From Nitrosarchaeum sp. (lineage in GTDB: Archaea > Thermoproteota > Nitrososphaeria > Nitrososphaerales > Nitrosopumilaceae): a stretch of 64,000 nt of DNA. Below, in pieces: positions 30,661 through 39,159 of this stretch (positions are counted from its first letter, which is position 1; each line of letters begins with the position of its first letter). Where the stretch lies: contig NZ_JAILWF010000007.1 of the NCBI RefSeq assembly GCF_025699065.1, positions 1 through 64,000 on the forward strand, given 5' to 3'. The translations under genes and the position numbers were made by a program. The notes below the pieces were generated by a model. It was given only the letters and a program-made list of their open reading frames with translations, was not told the origin of the DNA and ran no database searches.

Positions 30661-32223
30661 ATGCAATCATTACAATTACAAAACGAGTCACTAGTTGAGA
30701 TAGCCACATTTTTGATTAGAAGATGGTCAGAAAGAGAAAACATCACAGTAGAATTTTCAGATAGAGTCAATACAAAAACAAGATTACAAGAAAATAGAGT
30801 AATCTTAACTCCAATTGAAAAAAGAATTGGAAACGAATTTCAGAGATATAGACAGTTTAGAACTTCATTATGGTATGAATCTATGAGAGTAAAATTTTGT
30901 AAAAAAATTCTTAGCAACGATCATGCATTTGGATTTATTCTAAACACGATGGAGACGGTAAGAGTAGAGCAGTTAGGAAGGAAATTTTGGAAGGGAATGG
31001 ATGAAGAAATTATCTTTAATTATGCATACATGCTTGTAGGCAGGCCTCAATTACATACAGTTTATGGAAAAGCACGAATTGTAGAAGCGTTTTATCAATA
31101 TTTTATGTTTGGAACAATAAAAGGAGAAGTACAATCTAGTCATTTTGAAAGAATAAAAAAAGCTTCAGACTTTGCTAAGAAAATTGTTGAGGAATCTATA
31201 AGAAAAAAATACGATACAGAATGGTTAGAAAAAAAAGTAGTGGAAATAATTAAAATTCTAGACATAGATTCGTTACTTACAATTCCAGTATCGTTACCGT
31301 TTATGAAAGTTGGTATGGCATTATCAGAAGAAGAATTATTAAAATTTCTAACAATAATTTCAAAAAATAAAGAAGGTGAATTTGGCAAGATTGATCCGAA
31401 ATCGACATTAAGTGGAGAAAACATCTATGACGAATACAAAGTAATTCTTGATGAAAAGAAGAAAAATGAAAAAAAAGGATTAGGACCAAAATCAATAGGA
31501 ATTCAGGTTCCTATTGTAACTAACATTGATGAAACAATAATCTACGACATGAATTTAATAAATAATCTTAAAATAAAATTTAAAGAATTAAAATCAGGAT
31601 GGAAAGAACAACATCATATTAGCGGAGATGAATTTGATGAAGAAAACTACATTGATGAACATGAACCATTTTTTACAGATATTAAAAAATTAATTAAATC
31701 CAAGATTGTTATTTTGTTAGATCATTCATCTAGTATTGCATCAGACGCATTAGAATACAAAAAAGCGACACTTGCACTTTGTGAAGTACTAGCATATCTT
31801 AAAGTAAAATTTGCTGTTTATGCATTTAACACACAAAATAGAGATATTGTATGTTGGTTGATAAAACCAGATAATATGAAATGGAATAATATTTCTGCAA
31901 AAAGATTAGCTCAAATAGTTGCAAATGGTTCAACACCATTAGCAGAAGTGTATAGTAAAATGTTCCCAACAATACAATCAAAAAGACCAGATATTTTTTT
32001 GACATTAACTGATGGAGAACCGTCTGATCCTGATGCAGTTAGAAATATGACTAAATCTTTCAAAAGATTAGGCATAAACATGGTAGCTTTGGGTTTGGGT
32101 CCAAATACAATTAGGGCTACAACAATAGCAAGTAATCTCAAACATTTAGGATATGAAAAAACAATGGCAGTCAGTAGATTAAAAGACATTCCAAGTAAAG
32201 TGATTAGCATTTTAGATGTATAA
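30661..32223 (+). CDS. VWA-domain protein, partner of MoxR ATPase
   Basis: A 520-residue protein of the NorD/CbbO-like group. The N-terminal ~330 residues are helical and charged. The C-terminal von Willebrand A domain carries the MIDAS motif DHSSSIAS (DxSxS, near residue 355) and LTDGEPSDPDA. It starts at the base after the moxR-like stop, so it is clearly cotranslated. The pair probably acts as a chaperone that activates a metalloenzyme; the client is not apparent in the neighbouring genes. Confidence 0.86.
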   Translation: MQSLQLQNESLVEIATFLIRRWSERENITVEFSDRVNTKTRLQENRVILTPIEKRIGNEFQRYRQFRTSLWYESMRVKFCKKILSNDHAFGFILNTMETVRVEQLGRKFWKGMDEEIIFNYAYMLVGRPQLHTVYGKARIVEAFYQYFMFGTIKGEVQSSHFERIKKASDFAKKIVEESIRKKYDTEWLEKKVVEIIKILDIDSLLTIPVSLPFMKVGMALSEEELLKFLTIISKNKEGEFGKIDPKSTLSGENIYDEYKVILDEKKKNEKKGLGPKSIGIQVPIVTNIDETIIYDMNLINNLKIKFKELKSGWKEQHHISGDEFDEENYIDEHEPFFTDIKKLIKSKIVILLDHSSSIASDALEYKKATLALCEVLAYLKVKFAVYAFNTQNRDIVCWLIKPDNMKWNNISAKRLAQIVANGSTPLAEVYSKMFPTIQSKRPDIFLTLTDGEPSDPDAVRNMTKSFKRLGINMVALGLGPNTIRATTIASNLKHLGYEKTMAVSRLKDIPSKVISILDV

Positions 32224-32300
32224 TTTAGAATTCAAATCAACCCAAGATACTATCAGATATTTTATATGAGCTTTATTAGATTAGAACAATCAGAGAAAAG

Positions 32301-33851
32301 TTGTCAGACGAAAAAGAAAATAATATAGATAAAGTCCTATTGGAGCGTTTTGAACAAGAAATTTGGAGTAAAGTACCTCATTTAGAAGGTACAAAGATTG
32401 TAAACTCAACACCATTAATTGATCTAACAGAAGATTTCAAAGAATGTGCTAAAAGTATCTATAAATTCGAACTTGACGATAACAATTTGAAAGTTTATGG
32501 AAAGTTTGATTCTACATTACTAAGCGGTTCAATCAAAGTAAGAGCTGCTACTCATATCATTCATGATGCAATTGCATCGGGAAAACTAAAAGGAAATCAA
32601 ACTGTAATTGAAGCTACTTCTGGAAATTTTGGAATAGCTTTAGGACTATTATCAAAAATTGGAGTAAGTGTAGTTGCGTTAGTATCACGAAAATTACAAG
32701 AGGGAGTGTTTAAAGAATTAAGAAATGAAAATATTCGAATTATGGATTTAGATATGGATATTTGTCCAGCTCCAGGAATGGAAAACAAAGCAGATGAGTT
32801 AGCTGCAAAAGCAACTGCTGGAAATATTCGTTCGCAGTTATCGGAACTTGGTTTTAATCCTGAAATTTTTGACATTAATATTCAAGAAATAGAAGCACTA
32901 TTAGCTAAACAAGACATCATAAATTTAGCAAGATTTCTTGCAAAAATTTACAATTTATTCTGTCCAAAACAGTACGATAACGAATTGAATGTTGATGTTC
33001 ATAAAACTATAACAGCTCCAGAAATTGATCAGCAACTTGGCGAAAATGATGATTCGTTAGAAAATTATCAAATAATCTGTTCATTTGGTACCGGAGGAAC
33101 ATCTGGAGGTTTAAGTCAATACATGGCTAAAAAATATGGAAAAAAATCAATACATGTTGTTTTTCCTATTCCTGGTCAGGATGTTGCTGGAATCAGAACA
33201 AGAGCCAAAGCTTCAGGATTAACACTCTACAAACCAGATACATTTGCTGCAGAACATGAGATAGATTATGAGAAAGCAAAATTCCTATTGAAGTTTTTTG
33301 TAGATAAGGGGTATGATATAGGTGAAAGTACTGCTATAGAATTATTTGCTGCAATGCAGATGGCAAAATCAGGAAATCATAAAAAGTTCATCATAATAGT
33401 AGCAGATGGAATTGAAAAATATAGAAAGAATTTTGAGCAAATATCAAAAAATCAATTGCCAATTAATATTTCATTAGAAGAAGCATCATCAATGGTGAAT
33501 GATTATGACAGAATTATTTGGGTACATACACAATATACTCCTAAAGAAGCTGGAATTGAGATGCTTGCAAAATCATTAGGGGTTGATAAGTCTAAAATCT
33601 CTGTACCCAAAGCAAGAACAATTAACGAATTATTATCTACTCAGAAAATTCCTGAAGAGTTAAGTAAGGAACTAAATGGTTCAAAAGGAAAATCACTGTT
33701 AGTTTGTATGGCAGGAAATACTTCCCTCATGACTGCGCAAGTACTTGCCAGTAAAGGAATAATTACTCAAAGCTTGAACGGAGGAATTACAAATTTGCCT
33801 GAAGGAAGAGGTAGAAATCCTGGCGAATTCATCAAAGCAGCTACTGAATAA
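32301..33851 (+). CDS. PLP-dependent cysteine synthase-like enzyme fused to rhodanese
   Basis: A 516-residue two-domain protein with a TTG start. Residues ~30-385 have the fold-type II PLP pattern: the likely PLP lysine in SGSIKVRAATHII, the substrate loop ATSGNFGIALGLLSKIG and the phosphate loop SFGTGGTSGG. Residues ~400-516 look like a rhodanese domain with the active-site loop LLVCMAGNTSLMTAQVL and GGITNLPEGRG. A fusion of cysteine synthase-like and sulfurtransferase domains suggests sulfur transfer from a cysteine-derived intermediate. The substrate is unknown. An insert of about 100 residues lies within the PLP domain. Confidence 0.78.
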   Translation: MSDEKENNIDKVLLERFEQEIWSKVPHLEGTKIVNSTPLIDLTEDFKECAKSIYKFELDDNNLKVYGKFDSTLLSGSIKVRAATHIIHDAIASGKLKGNQTVIEATSGNFGIALGLLSKIGVSVVALVSRKLQEGVFKELRNENIRIMDLDMDICPAPGMENKADELAAKATAGNIRSQLSELGFNPEIFDINIQEIEALLAKQDIINLARFLAKIYNLFCPKQYDNELNVDVHKTITAPEIDQQLGENDDSLENYQIICSFGTGGTSGGLSQYMAKKYGKKSIHVVFPIPGQDVAGIRTRAKASGLTLYKPDTFAAEHEIDYEKAKFLLKFFVDKGYDIGESTAIELFAAMQMAKSGNHKKFIIIVADGIEKYRKNFEQISKNQLPINISLEEASSMVNDYDRIIWVHTQYTPKEAGIEMLAKSLGVDKSKISVPKARTINELLSTQKIPEELSKELNGSKGKSLLVCMAGNTSLMTAQVLASKGIITQSLNGGITNLPEGRGRNPGEFIKAATE

Positions 33852-33856
33852 TAGTT

Positions 33857-34306
33857 TTGAAGTGCTTATCAGTATCCCAACCATTTGCAGATTTAATAAT
33901 TTCGGGTAAAAAAACAATAGAACTAAGAAATTGGAATACAAATTTTCGAGGAGAGTTTTTGATTCATGCACCACTTAAAATAAAAACTGAAGACTGTAAG
34001 AGATTAAAAATTAATAAAAAATTTGTCACGGGGGTCATAATTGGAAAAGCAGAACTTTATGATGTAAAAAAATATAATTCAATTAAAGAAATAAGAGAGG
34101 ATCAAAAATTCCATTTTGCGGCAAAAAAATTTCAAAATAAAATGTATGGGTTTAAAATAAGAAATGTAAAAATATTAAAAATTCCAATTCTATGTAAAGG
34201 ACAATTAGGTTTCTTCAATGTAGAATTAACAAAAATCAAAAACAAAGATATTTTGTCAGATATCATAGATGAAGAATATAGATATCAATGGATCAATCAT
34301 CATTAA
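33857..34306 (+). CDS. ASCH domain protein
   Basis: A 149-residue protein with a TTG start. It opens with the ASCH pattern MKCLSVSQPFADLIISGKKT followed by IELRNWNTNFRGEFLIHAP and VTGVIIGKAEL, the PUA-like fold predicted to bind RNA or act on modified nucleosides. It begins five bases after the PLP-rhodanese gene. No more specific function can be named. Confidence 0.82.
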   Translation: MKCLSVSQPFADLIISGKKTIELRNWNTNFRGEFLIHAPLKIKTEDCKRLKINKKFVTGVIIGKAELYDVKKYNSIKEIREDQKFHFAAKKFQNKMYGFKIRNVKILKIPILCKGQLGFFNVELTKIKNKDILSDIIDEEYRYQWINHH

Positions 34307-34340
34307 AAGAATAGATTATCACCAAAAAAAAGTATGACTA

Positions 34341-34369
34341 GTATATATAAAGGGACTATTTAAAGTCCC
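34341..34369 (+). promoter_or_regulatory. tbp promoter with inverted repeat
   Basis: A strong TATA box GTATATATAA (34341-34350) stands about 28 bases before the ATG (34375). Immediately downstream, GGGACT (34352-34357) and AGTCCC (34364-34369) are inverted copies with a 6-base spacer, lying between the TATA box and the predicted start site. A protein bound there would block initiation, so autoregulation of TBP is possible. Confidence 0.6.
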
Positions 34370-34374
34370 TCGAC

Positions 34375-34938
34375 ATGCCTCAAACAAAACCTATCGTTAG
34401 TGTTGAAAATGTAGTTGCTTCTGCCTCAGTAGAACAAAAAATTGATCTCAATGAAATAACTGAAAAATTTCCAGATACAGAATATCATCCAGAACAATTT
34501 CCAGGATTAGTATTTAGATTACAAAATCCCAGAACTGCAACACTCATTTTTAGAACAGGAAAAATGGTATGTACAGGTGCAAAATCTGAAGACATGGCAA
34601 TTAAAGCTGTTAACACAGTAGTTCAAAAACTAAGAAAGGGTAAAATAAAAATAAAAAATGATGCAGTGATAACAGTTCAAAATATAGTAGCGGCAATAAA
34701 TCTTGGAGGAAAAATCCACTTAGAAAAAGCGGCTAGAACATTACCTAGAAGTATGTATGAGCCTGAACAATTTCCAGGATTAATTCACAGAATGCTAGAT
34801 CCAAAAACGGTCATATTGTTATTTGCCTCAGGAAAGCTAGTATGTACAGGTGCAAAAAAAGAATCAGACGTATATCGGTCCGTACATAACTTGCATTCAT
34901 TATTAGAGGAAAAAAACCTCATGATATATGATCAGTAA
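34375..34938 (+). CDS. tbp: TATA-box-binding protein
   Basis: General transcription factor that binds the TATA box and recruits TFB and RNA polymerase. The 187 residues form the two direct repeats of the saddle: VENVVASASVEQKIDLNEIT ... EQFPGLVFRL and VQNIVAAINLGGKIHLEKAA ... EQFPGLIHRM. The twin GKMVCTGAKSE and GKLVCTGAKKE motifs mark the two halves. Many genomes of this phylum have one to three copies; only this one is in the window. Confidence 0.96.
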   Translation: MPQTKPIVSVENVVASASVEQKIDLNEITEKFPDTEYHPEQFPGLVFRLQNPRTATLIFRTGKMVCTGAKSEDMAIKAVNTVVQKLRKGKIKIKNDAVITVQNIVAAINLGGKIHLEKAARTLPRSMYEPEQFPGLIHRMLDPKTVILLFASGKLVCTGAKKESDVYRSVHNLHSLLEEKNLMIYDQ

Positions 34939-34983
34939 AAACAATCACAATATTCAAATTAATTATAAAAAATTCAATCTTAA

Positions 34984-35205
34984 TTGAATAAAGATACATA
35001 TGAAAAAGAAAAAAATAGGCTTACTCCTGAAAATGGATTTAATTTGGTTGGAATAGACTATTTTGCAGATTCAGATAATCAATTGTATTTAATAGAGCAT
35101 TTTGAAATGTATCAAGATGCATTAAATGCAAAAAAGGAACGCAAAAATTCAGAAGATTATTTTATCTTGTATAAAGATGCGAGTGGAGAAAATTTCTGTA
35201 GATAA
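34984..35205 (+). CDS. Small hypothetical protein
   Basis: A 73-residue soluble charged protein with a TTG start. The sequence (NGFNLVGIDYFADSDNQLYL and YQDALNAKKERKNSEDYFIL) predicts a small alpha/beta fold. It follows tbp in the same direction with a short gap. I do not recognise the family. Confidence 0.55.
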   Translation: MNKDTYEKEKNRLTPENGFNLVGIDYFADSDNQLYLIEHFEMYQDALNAKKERKNSEDYFILYKDASGENFCR

Positions 35206-35276
35206 ATTACAAAAATATCAAAGATTCACTTAATTTTACAAAAGATCTTATCATTAACGGTCCAAATCCATAATCA

Positions 35277-35861
35277 TTGACTGATAAAAATAATGATTTG
35301 ATTGATGTATTTTATGATAAAGAAAAAGTTATTCAAAATGAGTTAAATTCGCAACAAATTAGAAAAAGTTTGAGAGCAAAATATCAAATTTTTGATGAAT
35401 CTGAATTTACACGTGGCAGAGAGATACTAGGAGATCTAATAGTTCATGGCATGATAGCCTCAGGTGGAACCGATATTGATTGGCTAATTGAGCATAATGG
35501 AGGTTTTATCATCATGGAATTCAAAGGATTTCATAATGATAAGATAAACATTCCAAAAGGTCAAATTATTGCGTATGAAAAATTACATGAGAAACTAAAT
35601 CAAGCCACTAAATGCTATTTGTACATTATTGGTTGTGATGACACTGATTTTTTAAATTCTAATTCATCGATTTGGATCTTTGAGATGAAACAATGGAAAA
35701 GTGGAATAATTCCAAAAAATACTAGAGATATTTATGGTGAAGATTCAGGAAAACAGAATAAATTTATTGTGTATCGAGAATATATGGAAGAGATAAGTAT
35801 AGAAAAATTAAGGGATATGATTGATTCGCATTGGAAAGAATTTGAAAGAATTAAACCTTAA
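35277..35861 (+). CDS. Hypothetical protein, PD-(D/E)XK-like
   Basis: A 194-residue soluble protein with a TTG start. The central segment GGTDIDWLIEHNGGFIIMEF followed by KG has the acid-(10-12)-ExK spacing of restriction-endonuclease-like nucleases, with D near residue 63 and the E-F-K triplet near residue 79; KGQIIAYEKLHEKLN would be the following helix. This is a motif-level suggestion only. The C-terminus overlaps the convergent gene by 11 bases. Confidence 0.6.
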   Translation: MTDKNNDLIDVFYDKEKVIQNELNSQQIRKSLRAKYQIFDESEFTRGREILGDLIVHGMIASGGTDIDWLIEHNGGFIIMEFKGFHNDKINIPKGQIIAYEKLHEKLNQATKCYLYIIGCDDTDFLNSNSSIWIFEMKQWKSGIIPKNTRDIYGEDSGKQNKFIVYREYMEEISIEKLRDMIDSHWKEFERIKP

Positions 35862-36543
35862 ATGAAAATGATTTTGATTTTGTTTCCTCGTTATTTTCTA
35901 CTTTTATTGTAAATGTACCAGATTTATCCCAACCAGGTCCTCCAGCAATTGCTAAAGTAGAAAACCTACCATCATTTTTTATAGATACTTGTTCAGACCA
36001 AACTAACTGACCGTTTTGATTTTCTATTGAGATGTTAATTTTTTCAGAGGTATTAGATTTTCCACTAATTGAGATGATGTCACCCTTTTGATATGATGAT
36101 AAATCAGTTTGAATTGAAAGTGAGGCAGAATCAATATCTATTGTTTTAGAATTATCAGATATCATAGAAATTCCAGATTGAGAGATACCAATGATAATTA
36201 TTGCTAACACTGCTACACCAACACCTATCAACATTTTTGGATTTTTTGATTTTTTCTGAATTATTTGTGGAGCCATTGAAGTTGGAATTTCAATGTTTTG
36301 CTGTAATGATGTTGTTGGTACAATTACATCAGGAATAGTTGATTTTTCTTCAGCAGATGTGTCTTCTAGGTTTTCAGGTAATCTACCAAGGTATTTTTCC
36401 GCTAAATTTCTAACATAATTTCGCTCATAATTACTAATTACTTCATTATTTTCACAAGCCCTAAGAATTTGTTTTAGTATACGTTCATCTCCCTTTTCTT
36501 TATCAAGTAAGGTTTGAACATCATCAAGCAGAGGATCAGTCAT
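35851..36543 (-). CDS. Membrane-anchored protein with Ig-like outer domain
   Basis: A 230-residue protein. Residues 1-110 are cytoplasmic and helical (KGDERILKQILRACENNEVI). One span follows (MLIGVGVAVLAIIIIGI), and a C-terminal beta-sandwich domain (YQKGDIISISGKSNTSEKIN, SGTFTIKVENNEE) faces outward. The outer domain resembles the Ig-like folds common in thaumarchaeal surface proteins. No enzymatic motif. Convergent with the nuclease-like gene. Confidence 0.65.
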   Translation of the reverse strand: MTDPLLDDVQTLLDKEKGDERILKQILRACENNEVISNYERNYVRNLAEKYLGRLPENLEDTSAEEKSTIPDVIVPTTSLQQNIEIPTSMAPQIIQKKSKNPKMLIGVGVAVLAIIIIGISQSGISMISDNSKTIDIDSASLSIQTDLSSYQKGDIISISGKSNTSEKINISIENQNGQLVWSEQVSIKNDGRFSTLAIAGGPGWDKSGTFTIKVENNEETKSKSFSFKV

Positions 36544-36652
36544 ATTATTTTATTCTCCCAATAGATTATTTATGAAGTTACCTTGTTTAAGATTACTAAG
36601 AATTAATACAAATAGGCTTGAATTATGGATTAATAAAACCAGATAAGGGTAA

Positions 36653-36829
36653 TTATTTAGAATATATTTTTTGAGCTTGAATTATGACAGTTCTGATATA
36701 GTCTTTTGCGGTAGAATCAGAAACGCCCATTTGTTTAGCTCTTTGATATAGAGCATATTCTTGAGGATTACTCAAATAATATTTTAAAAGATAATTTAGT
36801 CGATGAGATCTTTTCTCTTCACTTTTCAT
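36653..36829 (-). CDS. 58-residue helical protein
   Basis: ATG at 36829 and TAA at 36653. The peptide (MKSEEKRSHRLNYLLKYYLS onwards) contains PQEYALYQRAKQMGVSDSTA and KDYIRTVIIQAQKI, which looks like a compact helix-turn-helix with a possible DNA-binding role. It occupies a 400-base gap otherwise without genes. No family recognised. Confidence 0.55.
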   Translation of the reverse strand: MKSEEKRSHRLNYLLKYYLSNPQEYALYQRAKQMGVSDSTAKDYIRTVIIQAQKIYSK

Positions 36830-36923
36830 GTATCTACTTTATTTTAATACTAAAAAGGTCAAAGGATTATGTTATAACCAGTTGATCCCAATGTATCATA
36901 GAATTTGAATTAAAACATGTGAT

Positions 36924-36935
36924 CTTTTTTAAATA
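36924..36935 (+). promoter_or_regulatory. PII gene TATA box
   Basis: TTTTTTAAATAA, centred about 27 bases before the ATG at 36956. The spacing supports a leaderless transcript starting at that ATG and argues against the GTG three codons upstream. Confidence 0.6.
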
Positions 36936-36955
36936 ATAGAAATTTAGTGAAGCAA

Positions 36956-37297
36956 ATGAAGCAGATCGAGGCAACAATTCAAAATGACAAAATTGGTCCA
37001 GTTGCAGATGCCATAAAAGACATGGTTGGAGGATTTACCGTATTAGAAGGAAACGGTAGAGGTTCTGGTCAAAGACAAACCATGAGAGGTGGAAGAGGTA
37101 CTGGTACTTTTGTTGCAGAATTCAATAAAGTTGCAACTGTTAGTACAATTGTAGATGATTCAAAAGTAGAAGCAATCATCAAGGCAATTTCAGATGCAGC
37201 ATTTTCAGGAAAAGCGGGCGATGGGATTATTGTTGTATCAACAGTTGATGATGTTATAAATATCGCATCAAAAAAGAGAGGCTCAGAAGCCCTCTAA
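36956..37297 (+). CDS. PII-like nitrogen regulatory protein
   Basis: A 113-residue PII-fold protein, candidate sensor of nitrogen/energy status. The core strands are KQIEATIQNDKIGPVADAIK, FVAEFNKVATVSTIVDDSKV and DGIIVVSTVDDVINIASKKR. The T-loop (GRGSGQRQTMRGGRGTGTF) is Gly/Arg-rich and lacks the Tyr that is uridylylated in enteric bacteria, so control must be by ligand binding. No amtB-type transporter adjoins it. I use ATG 36956 rather than GTG 36947 because of the TATA spacing. Confidence 0.85.
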   Translation: MKQIEATIQNDKIGPVADAIKDMVGGFTVLEGNGRGSGQRQTMRGGRGTGTFVAEFNKVATVSTIVDDSKVEAIIKAISDAAFSGKAGDGIIVVSTVDDVINIASKKRGSEAL

Positions 37298-37426
37298 TTA
37301 TTTTATTTTCATCAAAATCATAAAATGATAGTAAAAGTGAATAGTTTTAAATTATTTAGAATAACATTGAGAAATATAAAAAATGAAAGTTCATAAATTA
37401 TAAAGTGGCCTTAAAATAAAAAGTCA

Positions 37427-37684
37427 TTGAAGGGACTATATTGGTTGATTTTAGGATTATCTGTTTGGTTCATTCCAACCATAATATTTCAAATAATAAT
37501 TACGTCTGAGGATTCATTAAAAACAGCAGAAGAAGCAGTGTCAGATATTCCAAAAGAATTAGTGATCATTTTGTTTGCAATCTCTTTACCAATTATTGTT
37601 AAAGGAGTAATTACAACTCGTAAAGAACGTAAAGCATCAAAAAATAATGAAGATGTGAAGAATAAAAAATCTAAAAAACAATAG
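37427..37684 (+). CDS. Small two-span membrane protein
   Basis: An 85-residue protein with a TTG start. Two hydrophobic spans are seen (YWLILGLSVWFIPTIIFQII and LVIILFAISLPIIVKGVIT), separated by an acidic loop and followed by a strongly basic Lys-rich tail (RKERKASKNNEDVKNKKSKK). Function not recognised. A tight hairpin follows its stop codon. Confidence 0.6.
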   Translation: MKGLYWLILGLSVWFIPTIIFQIIITSEDSLKTAEEAVSDIPKELVIILFAISLPIIVKGVITTRKERKASKNNEDVKNKKSKKQ

Positions 37685-37687
37685 TCA

Positions 37688-37718
37688 ACTGAGAGGATAA
37701 CAATGGTTTCCTCTCAGT
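37688..37718 (+). terminator. Perfect 10-bp hairpin after small membrane gene
   Basis: ACTGAGAGGA (37688-37697) and TCCTCTCAGT (37709-37718) are exact inverted copies with an 11-base loop, four bases after the preceding stop codon. There is no T-run, so it may end transcription, protect a 3' end, or be part of an RNA with the next hairpin. Confidence 0.5.
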
Positions 37719-37722
37719 GAGG

Positions 37723-37756
37723 TATCCCTTTGGGGGACATGTGTTTTGAAGGGATA
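37723..37756 (+). repeat. Second inverted repeat
   Basis: TATCCCTT (37723-37730) and AAGGGATA (37749-37756) form an exact 8-bp stem with an 18-base loop, five bases after the previous hairpin. The two in series suggest a small structured RNA or a composite 3' element. Confidence 0.5.
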
Positions 37757-37902
37757 ATCAACCATTACAATTTAAGTATAAAAGCAAATAATTTGATGCT
37801 TCTAAAAAGATTTTAGATTAGGCATAATTTTTAATTAATTCATAATAGAAATAATCATTTATTATACAATCATCAATCATAGAACAAATATTAGATAATA
37901 AA

Positions 37903-38259
37903 ATGAATGATAATTTTTACCAACATAGATTAGATGAGATTTTCCAAGAAAATGACATAAGATTTGCGGGATTTATAGATAGTAGAGGAAGTTTGATAAA
38001 AGGTAAATTTAGAGAAGACATTGTTCCTTTTGAAACAAATACCGAACAACAAAAAATATTTAGAGAGTTAGCATACAGAGTAGCAACCAGAAAAAATTTT
38101 GATTATTCTATGGGTCCTGTAAAATATTCAGCATCAAGACGTGAAAAATTGGTAATGATGAGCTTTCCTCTAAAGAAAAATATTCTTTTAATCACTACCG
38201 AACCAAATGTAAACATTGATAGATTAGCGTACAAAATTCTTCAGATTCTTGAAAAATAA
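37903..38259 (+). CDS. Conserved hypothetical protein
   Basis: A 118-residue soluble protein. The alternation FAGFIDSRGSLIKGKFRE, EKLVMMSFPLKKNILLITTE is like roadblock/PAS-type small folds and is common in thaumarchaeal proteins that have no assigned role. No cysteine, signal or membrane span. Monocistronic. Confidence 0.62.
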   Translation: MNDNFYQHRLDEIFQENDIRFAGFIDSRGSLIKGKFREDIVPFETNTEQQKIFRELAYRVATRKNFDYSMGPVKYSASRREKLVMMSFPLKKNILLITTEPNVNIDRLAYKILQILEK

Positions 38260-38403
38260 CAAAGAAAATTATCATGAAAATAATAGATATTAAAATAAAT
38301 AATAAGACCAATGCATAAATTCATTCAAATTTAAATTTTAAATCAAACAAATTTTCAAAAAAAAAATAAAATATCTAATTAATTAGCATAGCAAATTAAT
38401 AAT

Positions 38404-38625
38404 ATGCCATCAAAAATAAAATATATTTTTGGATGTAAGCACAATAATCCAAGTATTTTATCAACAGTAATTTTTGAAAGAGGATTGGAATTACCAGCTG
38501 TCTTTTGTGATAATTGTATTACAATTTGCAATATTTGTCTAAAGAAAGAAAAAATAAGAATATATGATAAACTTGAATTATGTGAAAAATGTTACTCAAA
38601 TGTTATAAAAAATTTGAAGCGTTAA
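38404..38625 (+). CDS. Small Cys-rich zinc-binding protein
   Basis: A 73-residue protein with one CxH pair (GCKHNN) and three Cys pairs (CDNC, CNIC, CEKC). The spacing FCDNCITICNICLKKEKIRI then CEKC fits two zinc ribbons. Nucleic-acid or protein binding is likely. The stop overlaps the 3' end of the convergent Lrp-type gene by four bases. No family named. Confidence 0.65.
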   Translation: MPSKIKYIFGCKHNNPSILSTVIFERGLELPAVFCDNCITICNICLKKEKIRIYDKLELCEKCYSNVIKNLKR

Positions 38626-39149
38626 GTTTCTTGTTCTATAATTACATTTAGTGTCATGGTAGTTCTAACATGAGGTAATTTTCGTATGCCTTTTGTAATT
38701 ATATTTTCCATTAATTTGTAATCAGATGTTTCAATTTTACAAATAACATCATAATAACCAAATACCACATCAGCTTCTTTTACTTCTTGAATATGACTCA
38801 AATTTTTTAAAATATTGTATTCTTCCCCTTTATCACCGTGAATGACAACATAAGCCTGAACATCATTCTTACCAAGTATAGATCCAATAAGTTTTTCAGA
38901 TGCCTGGAATAGTTCTTTACCTTCTGATCTAGTAAGAGTTACAGTAGAATGAATTTTTGGGATTTTACGGATTACATTTGTAATGGTTTTTTGAATTTTT
39001 TCTTCAGAATCTGATTCTATTTTTGAAACAATATCATAAAGACCAAGAGTACCGTGCACTTCGATAACATTTTCAGTTGATTTTAACGATGAAATTATAT
39101 TTTTTTCTGATCCCAAGTCACAATTTATCAGCACATATGCTCGGGGCAT
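38622..39149 (-). CDS. Double Lrp/AsnC ligand-binding (RAM) domain protein
   Basis: A 175-residue protein with two RAM domains in tandem and no DNA-binding domain: residues 1-75 (AYVLINCDLGSEKNIISSLK, VHGTLGLYDIVSKIES) and residues ~98-175 (AYVVIHGDKGEEYNILKNLS, VVFGYYDVICKIETSDY). The first half is close to the single-domain protein just upstream. The tandem form may act as a pseudo-dimer that senses an amino acid and pairs with other Lrp proteins. Confidence 0.82.
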   Translation of the reverse strand: MPRAYVLINCDLGSEKNIISSLKSTENVIEVHGTLGLYDIVSKIESDSEEKIQKTITNVIRKIPKIHSTVTLTRSEGKELFQASEKLIGSILGKNDVQAYVVIHGDKGEEYNILKNLSHIQEVKEADVVFGYYDVICKIETSDYKLMENIITKGIRKLPHVRTTMTLNVIIEQET

Positions 39150-39159
39150 TTTGACCTCA

